From: Guyanagaster necrorhizus
Lineage: Eukaryota > Basidiomycota > Agaricomycetes > Agaricales > Physalacriaceae
Assembly: GCF_019112545.1 (NCBI RefSeq)
Contig: NW_025064883.1
Location: 310,001 to 374,000, forward strand
Length of the DNA stretch: 64,000 bases
Direction: 5' to 3'
Shown here: positions 11,419 to 23,484 of the stretch, piece by piece
Position numbering within the stretch: position 1 is the first letter of the stretch
Layout: the number at the start of each line of letters is the position of its first letter
Made by a program: the position numbers and the translations under genes
Notes under the pieces: model-generated
Database searches by the model: none
Seen by the model: the letters and a program-made list of their open reading frames with translations, nothing else
Told to the model about the DNA's origin: nothing

Positions 11419-11591
11419 GAGAGATGAAGGTTAGTACGAAGACGGACTTTGACTTGGATGCATTCTGCGGAGAGCAGGGACCCATGCAGTCACGGCCAGG
11501 CAGCAACGAGGAAACTCGCAGGTTCGACAGAAATCCGACTGTGACGGGCTCGTGACGCAATCCTAGTCACGTTTGTGACGCTCGACCATTC

Positions 11592-12548
11592 ATGATCCCA
11601 ACACCTAATCTCTCCCACCTCACCTCTGCTGATTACGATAGCGTGTACGAACCCGCTGGTATGCCCCGTCTACTGCCTTGAAATTCTCAATTCACTTCCT
11701 GTAGAGGACACTTATCTTCTCTTGGACGCCTTGGAACAGGATGCGGAGCATTTAAGGGAATTGCATGCAACTGTATGTCTGGAGGTTGGGTAACGTCCTG
11801 TCTTACGCGTATCACTCGACTTGGTATCGCTTACTGCAGACAGATCGGGCTCCGGCTGCGTCTCAAGCTTTCTGGGTAGCATCTTGGGGTCCACAGCACG
11901 TTCGTTTCGTCGCGTTGATATGTCTTCCACATCGTCAAGGTTTCCTTCGCAGTTTATCTATGTACCGATATAAATCCCCATGCCTGCATATGCTCCTTCA
12001 GGACAGGACTGCAAAACAAAGTGTGTTTACTATCATTCTACTCCGCTGACAGGCAGCCTTTATCCTTTCAGACTTTTTTGGACGTAGTGAATACTACGTT
12101 TGCGGGACCGTTTCATCACCGCTTGAAGAATGCTATTGACGTTATACTGTTCAATCCACCCTACGTGCCAACCGACCGAGAAGAGGCGCTGAATGCTCAA
12201 AGTAAGAGATACGTAGAAGGATCCTGGGCTGGAGGGAAAGATGGCATGGATATTACCGACCGTTTTCTCGATGTCGTAAAAGTCGGTCTAGGAAGTTGCG
12301 TTGACATCTCCTTCTGACTTCGACAAAGGAACTGCTATCGCCGCGAGGACTCTTCTATTTGGTTGCGCTCAAACAGAACGATATTCCGAACATCCAACGA
12401 AGAATGCAGGATAAATTTGGACTCAGCAGCCAAGTTTGTAATCTTCTTGCATCTCGAGCATCTTTATTAATGAATTACCTAGACGGTGCTCCACCGCCGC
12501 GCCGGTTCCGAACACCTTTTCATCCTACGATTTCAGCGTACATCTTGA
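11592..12548 (+). CDS. MTQ2: HemK-type N5-glutamine methyltransferase, eRF1-specific
   Basis: This is a class I SAM-dependent methyltransferase that modifies the GGQ glutamine of translation release factor eRF1, together with a Trm112 partner. The start MIPTPNLSHLTSADY leads into the hallmark YDSVYEPAEDTYLLLDALE (joined across an intron at about 11661-11705). A degenerate glycine-rich SAM motif includes SGSGCVS. The catalytic NPPYVPT motif lies at about 12156-12176, followed by WAGGKDGMDITDRFL. The end is recovered by splicing 12434-12482 out, giving VLHRRAGSEHLFILRF before the TGA at 12546-12548. Without this intron the frame runs into unrelated sequence. It converges with the UGO1-like gene, 48 bp away. 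Confidence 0.87.
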
Positions 12549-12596
12549 AACGAGAGCGAAAGTGTTGGATCTGTATAATTCAAAGTTGCCCGATGA

Positions 12597-14134
12597 TTAC
12601 AATTCCGCCCAACCCCCGTCTGAATTATCGCCGCCAGTGATCAGCGCGAGCAAAAATACTATAACGCTTGCCCCCAATCTCATTCCCATACCCCGATATA
12701 GCTGGCCTATTCCAGTACGGTGTGACCAGTTATCTTCTCCTCTTGAGTTATTCTGTGCCTCACCATCCCTCTCGGTAGAACCTCTGCTCGTCCGTCTCTT
12801 CTTGGTTCGTCGAACTATGGGAAGATCCGATCGCTCCTCTGTAATAATATGCCACAGTGCGTCTATGACACCATTGTAAGGGGCTGGTCGAAGTTCAACG
12901 CAACCTCTGATTGGCCTTGCACTTCCTCGGACTTGTACTTGTAATCGCCGTCTGATTGTCTCAAATGGCAAGGTGATGAGAAGACCTATACAGCTACCCG
13001 CCAATTCGGCAAATCCCCAGGCAAAAGGACTGGTATCCTCAGTAATGTGGGTGCCAAGATACGATACAAGTAGACCCGGTAGCGCCAATGAGACAGCGGG
13101 CCGCAGCGCGGTATCAATGACCATAGGGATGAATAGATTGGGATGGAGGTAAATTCCTTGGAAACCACCCTCGTCTCTGAGTATTTGGGAAAGTGCATCG
13201 ATGGGACCACTGTAGCTGCGATATCGAGGAACGAACGATTGAACAATCAGTCGAGTGCGAACGAGATCCAATGGAGAGAGTAGAAACCCGGTTATTATAT
13301 GAGAAGCAATCGGGAGTAAGAGGGGGGGCTGTTGGAAAAGAGGTGTTGTGGGAAGGAATAAAGATTGGAGAATATTGTGAATGAGGGGCTGGAAAGTTGT
13401 AGACAAAACTTCCGTGAAACATGAAGTGAGCAATCCTAGAAGACTTGAGAACTGGCAACCAGAACATTCAGATAGTTAGGAATACCTTTCCACAATGCTA
13501 GCCAGCCCTCTCCTCTGAAACGACCGACGCGTTTAATCATGCCCCAGACCCCGCTAGCACTGCCGACAGGAATGATGTACTCCGGACGTGTACCCTCTTC
13601 AAGAACGGATCGACGGATAACATATCCGTGTTCGTCCACTTGGGCAGGGTGGCGCATCCTCGGTGTGATTTCTGGGTCCGCAAAATAGGATTCATTATCG
13701 TTGGAAGAATCACTCAGCTATAGATAAATTCTTCAGGACTCAAGACCCGCGAAGACTGAACAACTAACCGCATCGTCATCGTCCTCAGGTCCAACATCGG
13801 AATGGTAGTCGTGTGAATCTCTAGGTACCCACTGCACCTGGAGCAGCATCTTGCCGACTTCCCAAGGCATGGCAATGGCACTACTTGCGTACTGCAACAC
13901 TGCAGACGCAGCGAGGGTCTTGAAGAGATCAACGGCATTGATGCCATTAGCATCATTCAAATCTGGTGAAAGATCAAAGATAGAGTTTGGTGTTGGGCGC
14001 GTCGACCATTGAAACGAAGAGCTCGAAGATGCCGAAGAAGAGGTATTGGCACTGGGCGGCAATGGTGGTGGAACAAAAGACCAAGCAGATGAAGAGCCGT
14101 TGTAGAGGTCTCGGAGAGATGAGGGTGAGTTCAT
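12597..14134 (-). CDS. UGO1: Mitochondrial carrier-like fusion factor, Ugo1 type
   Basis: This is an atypical member of the mitochondrial carrier (SLC25) family, matching the fungal Ugo1 group that sits in the outer membrane and links Fzo1 and Mgm1 during fusion. The N-terminal third is hydrophilic and Ser/Pro-rich (MNSPSSLRDLYNGSSSAW). It is followed by the acidic linker GPEDDDDA and by EEGTRPEYIIPVGSASGVWG. Carrier-type half-signatures are PLDLVRTRLIV (PxDxxR/K) and LPFETIRRRLQVQV. A second acidic or basic loop (TKKRRTSRGSTERDGE) precedes the last hydrophobic segment SVIVFLLALITGG. Introns lie near 13429-13478 and 13720-13768. The number of true membrane helices is unclear. The group assignment is by sequence style rather than a decisive motif. 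Confidence 0.78.
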
Positions 14135-14674
14135 GTCATGAATGTTTCGTACTGGGCGAGTCGAGCAAAATCACGACCAGAGCTGGACGTCAATGGAGGA
14201 AGTGTACTCTGACAAAACTTGGTCGGCGTCGGCATCCTCCCAGGAAGCCTTTGAACAACTAGCACAAATACTAGATCGGGATCGATCATAAATACCAAAA
14301 AGGCGTCTCTGATTTTGGCAAGTCTGAATTCGGACTCCTATGTTGCATGTAGTCCTATGCGGGGCAGCCTAGATGTATGCAGTGGACCTGGTACGACTGG
14401 AGACTCACTGCAGAATGTATCCTGCATATTTTTTTTCCATCAATATTCCTGCTACAGTAATGGTACTTCTCGAGGGATCATGGTTTCTTTGGCCAGTTCT
14501 TGGATTTCTTGGATTTCAGGGATATGGCTCCAGGAAATGTGACACCATGTGACCTCTGACGACATCGGAGATCAGACACAGGCGCACATCCGCCTCCCTC
14601 TTACCTACCCTTCAATTAAGTACACGTTCCCTTCTTCGCTTTCCTCCATCGCACACCTTTCACTTTCCTGCCCC
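14135..14674. promoter_or_regulatory. Divergent intergenic region, UGO1-like / tricalbin
   Basis: These 540 bp separate two divergent starts. The part nearest tricalbin (14600-14670) is strongly pyrimidine-rich (cttctt, ctttcctcc), as in strong fungal promoters just upstream of the start. No TATA box, repeat or small gene was recognised. Confidence 0.4.
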
Positions 14675-17600
14675 ATGGCTACTAACGGCGTCGTCGTCAA
14701 CGGCAATGGTCAGGCTGCTCTGGATTTGCAGAAAGACTCGGACCAAAGTCGCGTTGCGGTCCACTCATTTGACCCTGATGCTGCTCCAGAGGCAGAAGGC
14801 GCCGCCGCCGGCAAGGCTCATGAAGACCTCAACTTACAAAAGGCCCCTCCAGAGCAGGGTGCGTCGAGGGAATAGACTTGCTCCTCCCATTGTCTGACAT
14901 CAAACCTGCAGAAGTTCCCGTTGACCGCGGTAACTCCGCCGTTGTTCCAACAATTGCTGTCCATGATGCGGACGTGGCCTCTGAGAAACCTCAGCTATGT
15001 GTGGAGAGCGTCAAAGAGGTCGATGAAGATACCGCGGTACTCCCTGGTGCACTGCCAGCGGCTGCTGCGCCTTCCATTCCTGACTGGTATCGTGTCGGGT
15101 GGCGCCAAGTATCCGGTATAGATCAGCAACCGCCTCGCGAGGGCGAAGAGAAGGACAAGGCTGTCTTGGAAACCTTCTTCACAGACCAATACTATGGCAG
15201 TTGGTATCACAACGCTGGTGTCATTGTCTTTGTACGTTGTCAGCTCAAACTTGGGACTATATGCTCATCATCTGCAGGCCGTGTTTGTTTCGCACTTTCT
15301 CACTCGCTTCCATTTTGGATGGGGTTGGTTGTTCATCATCCTTGCCGTATGTAATACGTATTACACCACTTCCATGCACCGGGTTCGCCGGCGAGCGCGA
15401 GATGATATTCAGAGAGAGCTAGTCAAAACGCGCCTGGCCTCCGAATCCGAGTCAGCTGACTGGATTAACAACTTCCTTGATCGTTTCTGGCTCATATACG
15501 AACCTGTTCTATCTGCGACTATCGTTAGTTCCGTGGATCAGGTCCTTAGTTCGAGTACTCCAGCCTTCTTGGATTCTATGCGGCTCTCCACGTTCACCCT
15601 AGGGACAAAGGCGCCTCGAATCGACCATGTCCGCACTTTCCCAAAGACCCCAGATGATATCGTTATGATGGACTGGGGTGTCTCCTTCACTCCTAACGAA
15701 ATTTCGGAGATGACGGCCAAACAAGTCGCGAGCAAGGTCAACCCCAAAATTGTCCTCTCCGTTCGTGTTGGAAAAGGCCTTGCAACTGCCGTCATGCCCA
15801 TCCTTCTGGAGGATATCTCCTTCAAGGGCAACATTCGGATTCGGATGAAGTTGATGACCAACTTCCCACACGTTCAAATCGTTGATATATGTTTTCTGGA
15901 GAAACCTGTTATCGACTACGTCCTCAAGCCAATTGGCGGCGAAACGTTGGGTTTCGACATCGCAAATGTGTGTTAGAATAACCTTGTGTCGGAAGTTTCT
16001 TTTTTGATGTCTGTCCCCTACAGATTCCCGGCCTTTCCTCCTTCATTCGTGAGATGACACATTCGACACTCGGTCCGATGATGTACGACCCCAACGTCTT
16101 CACACTCAATCTTGAACAGCTCCTCTCCGGTGCTCCGAGCGATTCGGCGATTGGTGTGTTGCAAGTCACAGTCCACTCGGCCCGCGGCATTAAAGGAAGC
16201 AAAATTGGCGGCGGCACTCCCGACCCCTTTGTTGCTTTTACCATCAATAACCGCGCCGAACTGGCTCGCACTAAATGTAAGCACAACACGTACGTTTATC
16301 AACTTTTATTCATAGAATTCTAAAATTAAACAAAACATCTGACAGGTACAACCCAACCTGGATGGAGACGAACTTCATCTTGGTCAACAATCTCACCGAG
16401 TCCCTAGTGTTCAACCTTTACGATTACAATGATCATAGGAAGAACACCTTGTTAGGCTCGTCGATATTCGAACTGACGCGGCTGCAAGAGGATGCGACGC
16501 AGGAAGGCATGGAAACTCAGTTACTGATGGATGGAAAGGAGAGAGGAGAGCTCCGATACGATGTCTCATTCTTCCCGGTCTTGCATCTTGAGGATGACAA
16601 CGATGCCAGGAATACCTGTAAGCTTCTGCTGGTTCCATCCGCGGACTGTTTTGATCATTCTGTTTAGCGATTGGAATCGTTCGTCTCACTGTACATCAAG
16701 CGAAAGAGCTCGACGCCAAGAAGTCTCTATCAGGTGACCTCAACCCTTTGGCAAAGGTCTTCCTCAGCGGTTCCAAAACACCTGTTCATGTTACGAAAGC
16801 GTTCAAGCATACAAACAACCCTGTCTGGGAATCGTCGCACGAGTTTCTATGCGCCAAGAAGGCGACATCTGTCATCACTGTCAAGATTGTCGATGACCGC
16901 GATTTCCTCAAGGATCCCGTTGTTGGATACATGTCCATCAACCTGGAGGACTTGCTGGCCTCTAAAAAAGAGAACATTGACTGGTTCCCTCTCAGCAACT
17001 GCGAAAGCGGAAAATTGAGGATATCTGCCGAATGGAAGCCCTTAAGTATGGCAGGAAGCCTCCATGGAGTTGATCAGTACAGTCCTCCTATAGGCGTAGT
17101 AAGGCTGTTGTTGGATCGCGCTACGGATGTGAAGAACGTCGAGGCTACGCTGGGTGGCAAAGTAAGATTCACCTTTACTGCATAGGAAAATATCCTGATC
17201 CGTTCATACAGAGTGACCCTTATACTCGGGTACAAGTGAACAACGTTACTATGGGTAGGACGGAGGTTGTCAATAACAGTGAGTGGCTTGTCATCAACAA
17301 CTTGACCTACTGTGAGCTCGTTTTCTAGATCTGAACCCTGTGTGGGATCAGATTATCTATATCACCGGTAAGCCTTGCCGCTGATTTTATTTATTTTCTC
17401 TCCTCATTCATCATCTTCAGTTCATTCACTCAAGGAGGTTCGTACCACGTATCGGTTGAGACCTATCTCTGACTATCCTATGTTCAGACTTTACTATTGG
17501 AATGCATGGATTATCAACATCTGACTCGAGTAAGTTGTAGCTTCTTCCAGTATACATCAATCTGGATGTTATTAGGATCGGTCCCTCGGGTCTGTCGAGT

Positions 17601-19912
17601 TGCGCGTATCAGAGCTGGCGGAAGAATCCGATGACAAGATGTACCCATTCCAATCCACTGGTGTCAAGACCGCTACTGATCCCTTACGTCTGGACGGAGC
17701 CAACGTTTTCAAAGGGGATCTGCATTACACGGCCTCATTCATTCCTGCCATGAAATTGAAGGGTATCAAGTTTGACAGCCATTCCAAGAAGATACATCAA
17801 GCTGCTGCTGGTGACAATGATTCAGAAAGTGATCTTGTGACCGATGGTGCAGCATCAATTTCGTCAACCGATGAGGAAGCACAAGCCATGCCAGATGGTG
17901 TCACTATTAAGGGAACACTCAAGAAGCACACAAGGGCCACTAAATCTACGGATACAACCGCCACAACTTCCGAAACCCAATCTCCTGTTGAAGAAGGAAT
18001 TGAGATGTCCATGGACGATCTAATGACGCATCGTGTGTTCAAAGTTTCTTTTTCTTTCTGAGGAGCCTAATTTTCTCTTTTGCTGCAGAGTCTGGTATCA
18101 TTATTTTCAATGTCATTTCGGGACAATTGACGAAGAAAGCGCGAGTCGAAGTACTCTTGGATGACGGATATTGGCCTTGCTTCAGTACTACGAGAGCACG
18201 AAGCACCAAGGTTCAGTGGGATTATGTTGGAGAAGGTTTCCTCAAGGAACTCGACTTTGGTCAGGTGTGGTTGAGATTGAATGAGGCTGACGAAGGGGAT
18301 AAGGATGATATCATAGCTCAATGGAAGGGCGACGCTAAATCATTCCTTCAGTCAACCCTCGTAAGACTGAATAGGTGTTTGATGTTCATTGTCTCACATC
18401 TATTTTATAGGCTGGTCCTCAGACCTTCACTCTTCGAGACGAATCCGAAAGAGACACTTCACGTGTAACCGTCGAGGCCCACTACGTGCCGGTCCCCGTT
18501 AAACTTGAACCACGAGAGAGTATCAACAGTGCGTAAACATTGTTGATGGTGATACCTTTGTTTCTAGCCTGACTGAATTCCCTTTAGATCAGGGTGTTCT
18601 TCGTGTCGATCTTATCGACGGTCGTGAGATTCCTGCCGCAGACAGATCAGGCAAGTCCTAGTCACTTGTCTACCTTCACCTCTAATGGCTACCATTAGGC
18701 AAATCTGACCCGTATGCGGTCTTCACTCTCAATGAACATAGGGTCTTCAAGTCTCAGACCAAGAAGAAAACTCTTAGTCCCGAATGGAACGAAAACTTCG
18801 TGGTTTCTGTGGTACGTTTGAGACATTGTGCTAGTATCAATGTTGTGCTGATCAGCTTCTGTTTTGTAGCCTTCTCGTGTCGCCGCCGACTTCGAAGTCG
18901 AAATATTTGACTGGAATCAGCTAGAACAAGCGAAAAGTCTAGGATCAGCCAAGATAAATCTTGCGGATCTCGAGCCGTTCGAAGCCTCTGAATTAGAGCT
19001 TTCTCTATCCTCACCTAAGCTTGGCCCAAAGGGACGCGTGCATGTTCGACTGATGTTCCAGCCTGAGATTATCGCCAAATCTCGCAAGAACACGTCCACA
19101 TTTTCTACCGCTGGGCGAGCAATGACGCAGGTCGGAGTTCTACCTTTATCCGCAGGCAAGGGTGTCATTCACGGAGTGACCGGCCTGTTCAAGAGTAAGG
19201 ATGCGGACGAAGTTCCGGCAATTCCCGAACTGCCAGCAGGGCAGGCATCTGTTCCTATCGTACCAGACATTATCAGCACACTTGGCAGTCACATACTCCC
19301 GGACTCAAAGTCCAAGACATCTTTAGATGGAACACACGAGCCGGGGACGCTGCGGGTGACCGTACTGGATGCGAAAGACTTGTCAAGCACTGACAGCAAA
19401 GCGTATGCAACCATCCGCTTGGGCGACAAGGAATTCAAAACGAAGCATGCTGGAAAGACCGCGACCCCGGAGTGGTAAGCCAAGATTTTGTGGATGTACG
19501 GATTATCTCTTATTTCTGCAGGGATGAAACATTTGTTTTTGCCGCTGGGCCTTATCTGTCCAAAATCCGAGTTTGGATACACGATCATAAGACACTTGGA
19601 AAGGATAAGTTGCTAGGTGAAGGCGACATTGATGTGAGGTCTAGCCTATATATGGGATGCCATGACTGATGGAGAGCTTAGATCTGGCGACATATAAAAG
19701 CAGAAGAAGCTTCAGCTGCAGAAATGTTTTTGGAATTACGTGAAGGACAGGGCCTTTTGCGCCTACGGCTGGAGTATGATCCGACCCAAAATCCGCCGGG
19801 AAGGTCGTCCATGGGATCTCGGGAAAACGTGACGCATCGAACAGTGTCAATAGCGTCGCCGTCGAGATTCAGTATTCGTGGACGACGGCCGGGAGGTGAA
19901 AATGACGACTGA
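14675..19912 (+). CDS. TCB: Tricalbin: SMP domain plus multiple C2 domains
   Basis: This is an ER-plasma-membrane tether that carries lipids between bilayers. The N-terminus is a disordered, acidic region of about 120 residues. A membrane hairpin follows, centred on WGWLFIILAVCNTYY, then the SMP lipid-binding module (about residues 200-400: WINNFLDRFWLIYEPVLS through NIRIRMKLMTNFPHVQIVD to IPGLSSFIREM). At least five C2 domains follow, with calcium-loop-like pieces such as GGGTPDPFVAF, GDLNPLAKVFLSG, GGKSDPYTRVQV and SGKSDPYAVFTL, and a last one near DSKAYATIRLGDK. A Ser/Thr-rich linker lies between C2-3 and C2-4. About 14 short introns were removed. The ATG at 14675 opens the MATNG start. 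A truncated inverted relative lies 3.3 kb upstream. Confidence 0.93.
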
Positions 19913-20230
19913 GATAAGCAAAATACAACTGAGCCTTTATACTTCACAATTTTAGGTATGTTAGCACGATTAAACGGAATTGGACCGTGGATTAATATGG
20001 ACTATATTTGTGTACCATTATTGCAATTCAACCTTGTTTTCTGCATGAAGCCACGCGGCGACAGTCGAGACCAGTCGGGAACGCGTTCTGCTTTGGAGGC
20101 GAAATAGAAATAGAGAGAAGCAAGATACAGGCTGAATGTGCCCAGGCTCACCGTGGGAAATTGCGTCATCAACAAAATTTACGATCGGTTGGGGAAGAAA
20201 TTAACGGGACTGTTCTTCCTCTCTGCCGTC
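19913..20230. promoter_or_regulatory. Tricalbin 3' end and Nudix gene 5' region
   Basis: These 318 bp lie between two genes in the same orientation. An AT-rich segment at about 19940-20020 probably holds the tricalbin polyadenylation region. The second half is a purine-rich leader just upstream of the Nudix start at 20231. No gene was recognised. Confidence 0.35.
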
Positions 20231-21683
20231 ATGTCTGGTAAGACTCCTTCGCTGCTCTCCTCATTTCTGCTGCTCACCGTTCACAGATAAACCTGTCTCC
20301 GTCGTGCCTCTGCTTTCTCGAGCACTTCATCGCATTCGCTCAACGCCCCCCCGAATTATCGCCTCGCCGCCGACTCGTACGTCTTTTACGTGTCACTCCC
20401 CTCTCTTGCTCACATTATGTAGAGCCACGTCGTGCTGCAGTCGCCATTGTCATTCGTGTCGTTCCCGCCCCAAGTTACAGCGCTTCGACGACCTCCACCG
20501 CCCCTCCCCAACTATCTGAGTTCTTCCAGCTAGACTGGGTAAATGACCCCAACGCCCAGCCAGAAATTCTCTTTTTACGAAGAGATCATCCTGTGAACGA
20601 CGACGGAACTGTGCCTCCCAAGGAGGCTCATGTCGCATTCCCTGGAGGTAGAACAGAACCAGACGACGAGGGTGGGGCTTATACTGGTGCGTACACTGTC
20701 GTTCGACACACGGCAAAGCTGACACTCTTTAGCTCTTCGCCAAACATGGGAAGAGATAGGCATAGATCTTGCTGAACGTGACTACATCTGCATCGGCCAA
20801 CTGGATGACCGTGAAATTACGACCTCCCTCGGAAAACGATTGTTAATGATTCTCTCGCCCTTTGTCTTTCTTCAAGTTTCCCCTCATTCCCCGTCTCCAG
20901 ACCCCGCCCCGTCTACGACCCTCCATTGGATACCTCTAGCGTCTCTCGTCTCTGCTCATCCGCCGCCCAAGTGGTCCACCGTCACTGTCGACGCTGCCTC
21001 TCGCCTCGCCCCAAAACATTCAACCGCACTCCGCCTCCTTGTTCGAGTCTTGATTGGAAGCATGGAGTTTCCAGCTATCGTCTTAGGCCAGGCATCGTCC
21101 CCCCATCCACCTCATGTTCTCAAACTCTGGGGACTATCCCTCGGTATGACACTCGATTTGATGTCATACATGATCCTCCCCACCCCTTCCTCGAAGAGCG
21201 CACATGACCCTGAAATAAACATTGAGAAAGGTCGCTCCTCTCCTCTTTCCCCTGTCATGTACCTGCCTTATCAAAGCGATGTTCCCGGCATGCGCACCGA
21301 AGTTGTTGCTCCAAGTCTGGCCAGTGTGTTTCCCCGATTTTCGTATCCTGACGTTAATTTCTGGATTTGGTGCGTCGCATACATATTATCTCCAGCGGCG
21401 TTCTCATAACTTCTTCCCAGGCTATTTGGTAAACGCTATCGTGAAGTTATCCGTGGCTGGGAGGCCAGTGTGCGATCCGGCAATAACAATGACAGGAGGT
21501 AAGGGGCTCATTATTTTCGTCGTCAGTTGACCTTATCGCTTCCTTAGAATAAACTGGTCGGGCTCTGCATTGAGCACATTCTATGCTGCTATTAGAAAGG
21601 CCCTCGTCGTTGTTATCGTTGCACGGGCTCTTGGTATCATTTTCGGCTTGGCCTTTGCTGGTTGGTGGATATTCACTTCCTAG
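20231..21683 (+). CDS. Nudix hydrolase with C-terminal membrane anchor
   Basis: Nudix enzymes cut nucleoside diphosphates linked to another moiety. The Nudix box is assembled across an intron (about 20688-20731): GGRTEPDDEGGAYT joins LRQTWEEIGID, fitting G-x5-E-x7-R-x-x-x-E-E-x-G with the two central glutamates kept and Gln in the usual Glu position after Arg. A long fungal-type insertion follows (ITTSLGKRLLMILSPFVFLQV to SLGMTLDLMSYMI). The protein ends in a hydrophobic helix, VVIVARALGIIFGLAFAGWW, suggesting tail anchoring. The first exon is only seven bases (ATGTCTG). The stop is TAG at 21681-21683. The substrate is unknown; the usual CoA-diphosphatase motif is not seen. Confidence 0.83.
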
Positions 21684-22035
21684 ACAATTATTTTTATTTC
21701 TTTTGTTTCCCCGGTGTGGAAGTGAATGTAGTGTCAACTGATCGCGGAGTGATCCTAACTTGGATCGGGATATATAATGCAATTACAGCGGATTGAAGCA
21801 CGCATCAAGCTTAGCCCTATAGAAGCCAGTACTCAGCGTCATGTAGCAAGGTACTAATGGTTACTTCTTTCTTCTTGTCTTCTTTTCTTTTTTACTCTGG
21901 AGTGCAGCACACGTACAGTCTGTGCGCAAGACTGCATTAAATACAACAGAAAAGTGAAGCAGACGGCAGTTCCTGAAGATAATGATGATTTGGAAGGTCA
22001 TAGAAATAATAACAAAAAAATACGACTTCGAAGAA
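21684..22035. other. Convergent intergenic region
   Basis: These 352 bp lie between the ends of the Nudix gene (plus) and the DUF6699 gene (minus). They contain AT-rich runs (for example 21870-21900 and 22000-22020) that fit two facing polyadenylation regions. No gene or repeat was recognised. Confidence 0.35.
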
Positions 22036-23307
22036 TTATGGCAGCCTATCAAAACGGGACTTTATCAAGTGTAAAATCCACCCCTGCCTGTCGGGATTAA
22101 GTTCCAGCCCGTTGAAAAAGTGGTAGCGTCCAAAGTAGTCACATCGACGCAGAGCCGTTTCCTCGTGTTGTTCAATATTTTTATCTCGTCGAATCCGATG
22201 CATGCTTTCAGCCGCTGCCTGTACTTCTGCAGGCCAGCTATCAAACTCTTCACCAGATACGTACTGCTGGAAGGTATCATATATCCCGACAAAGACATCA
22301 TCACAACAAATCCCGTTCAAGTTGATGATCATAATGGGCCAGCCATTCAAGTACTTGCCATTGATCATGATCGCATTTATGAGCAGGTGTGTGACAAAGG
22401 GCCATGTCGCGGGCTGGGCTCTGTCTGGCTTGCCAAGGAATATGACGCTATTATCGAGATTAAGCATCATTATTTCGACGTCGGCAGTGATATCCCAGAA
22501 TACAGGAATAAGCCCTTCCTTGGAGTGTATGAGCCACGGATTGAGCTGGCACTCCCAAGGAAAGGGAAGTGGTGCGCCTCGTTGGGGCTGTTTCCATCTT
22601 GTCGGTCGAGGAGGGAGCCCGGGAAGTCGTTGGCCTGGGATCCATCGCTCAGGATGGTGCCCACCCTCTTTGAGAAGAACTGTGAGCACTTTGAAAGTTG
22701 AAAACTCCGAACGTAGTTGCTCACTTGGACTCTGCAGCGCGTTGTACATCTCTACCGGATCGATTTCCACAGATATTTTGGGACCTGGTGCTGTTTCATC
22801 TACTGATAAGAAGAAAGTATGAAGATAAGGAAGCCAACTGAGAACGAACATTGGTTGCAGACAAAACCACCGTTAACACTAGGCCACGCGTAGTACCCCC
22901 ATGCTTTCCAATCTGATAAAGGAACAGAAGGATATTTTGGCGCTGGTGGATCGAGCTCGAGAGGGTGGTACATAGGGATCTTCCGCTTAACGACTTTGTA
23001 GTCGAGGCCTACGAGAACGCAAGTTGATCAGCATTGTCTTCCTTTGTGAGGGGTGCATGAACTCACGCAAAAGACGTCTGATCAGACGAACAAACCTGTT
23101 GCGCTCGTGAGCTCTCACGTCATAGTAACGCGTTTTGATAGTATATGGCGGCACTGGGGGTATCTTTACAGGTGTTTGGGGTGGTTGGTCACTGGCAGAA
23201 GGCAAAGGCACAGCTGGCCTAAAGGGTGAAGGCGTCCAGGGCCTCATCAAATCTTTGACAGGACGATAAAAGCCCCCATGGCGATTATAATCATCGAAAG
23301 AGCCCAT
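22036..23307 (-). CDS. Fungal DUF6699-like domain protein
   Basis: This is a basidiomycete-type protein of unknown function. The start MGSFDDYNRHGGFYRP is followed by a Pro-rich stretch (PPQTPVKIPPVPPYTIK). After two introns (about 23008-23066 and about 22799-22874) the protein continues with VDETAPGPKISVEIDP. The core resembles DUF6699: WECQLNPWLIHSKEG, then IPVFWDITADVEIM, a Pro/aromatic-rich block PATWPFVTHLLINA, and the conserved C-terminal half WPIMIINLNGICCDDVF. No catalytic motif is obvious. The splice joining SVN to VDET was chosen by reading phase and is less certain. Proteins of this class are abundant and lineage-expanded in mushrooms. Confidence 0.65.
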
Positions 23308-23484
23308 AGAGAGCAGAACAAGTATGAATATCAGTGAGAAACGCAGTTTACACGAGGCTGTCGCTGGATCCTGGGAACATGGTTATCCTTTTCCGAGAAA
23401 ACTAGCTAAACGATGAAGCTTGAAGGGACAAAATTCGCTAACAGTGGTGTTATATTCAAGCAATTGTGACAAATAATCATACAT

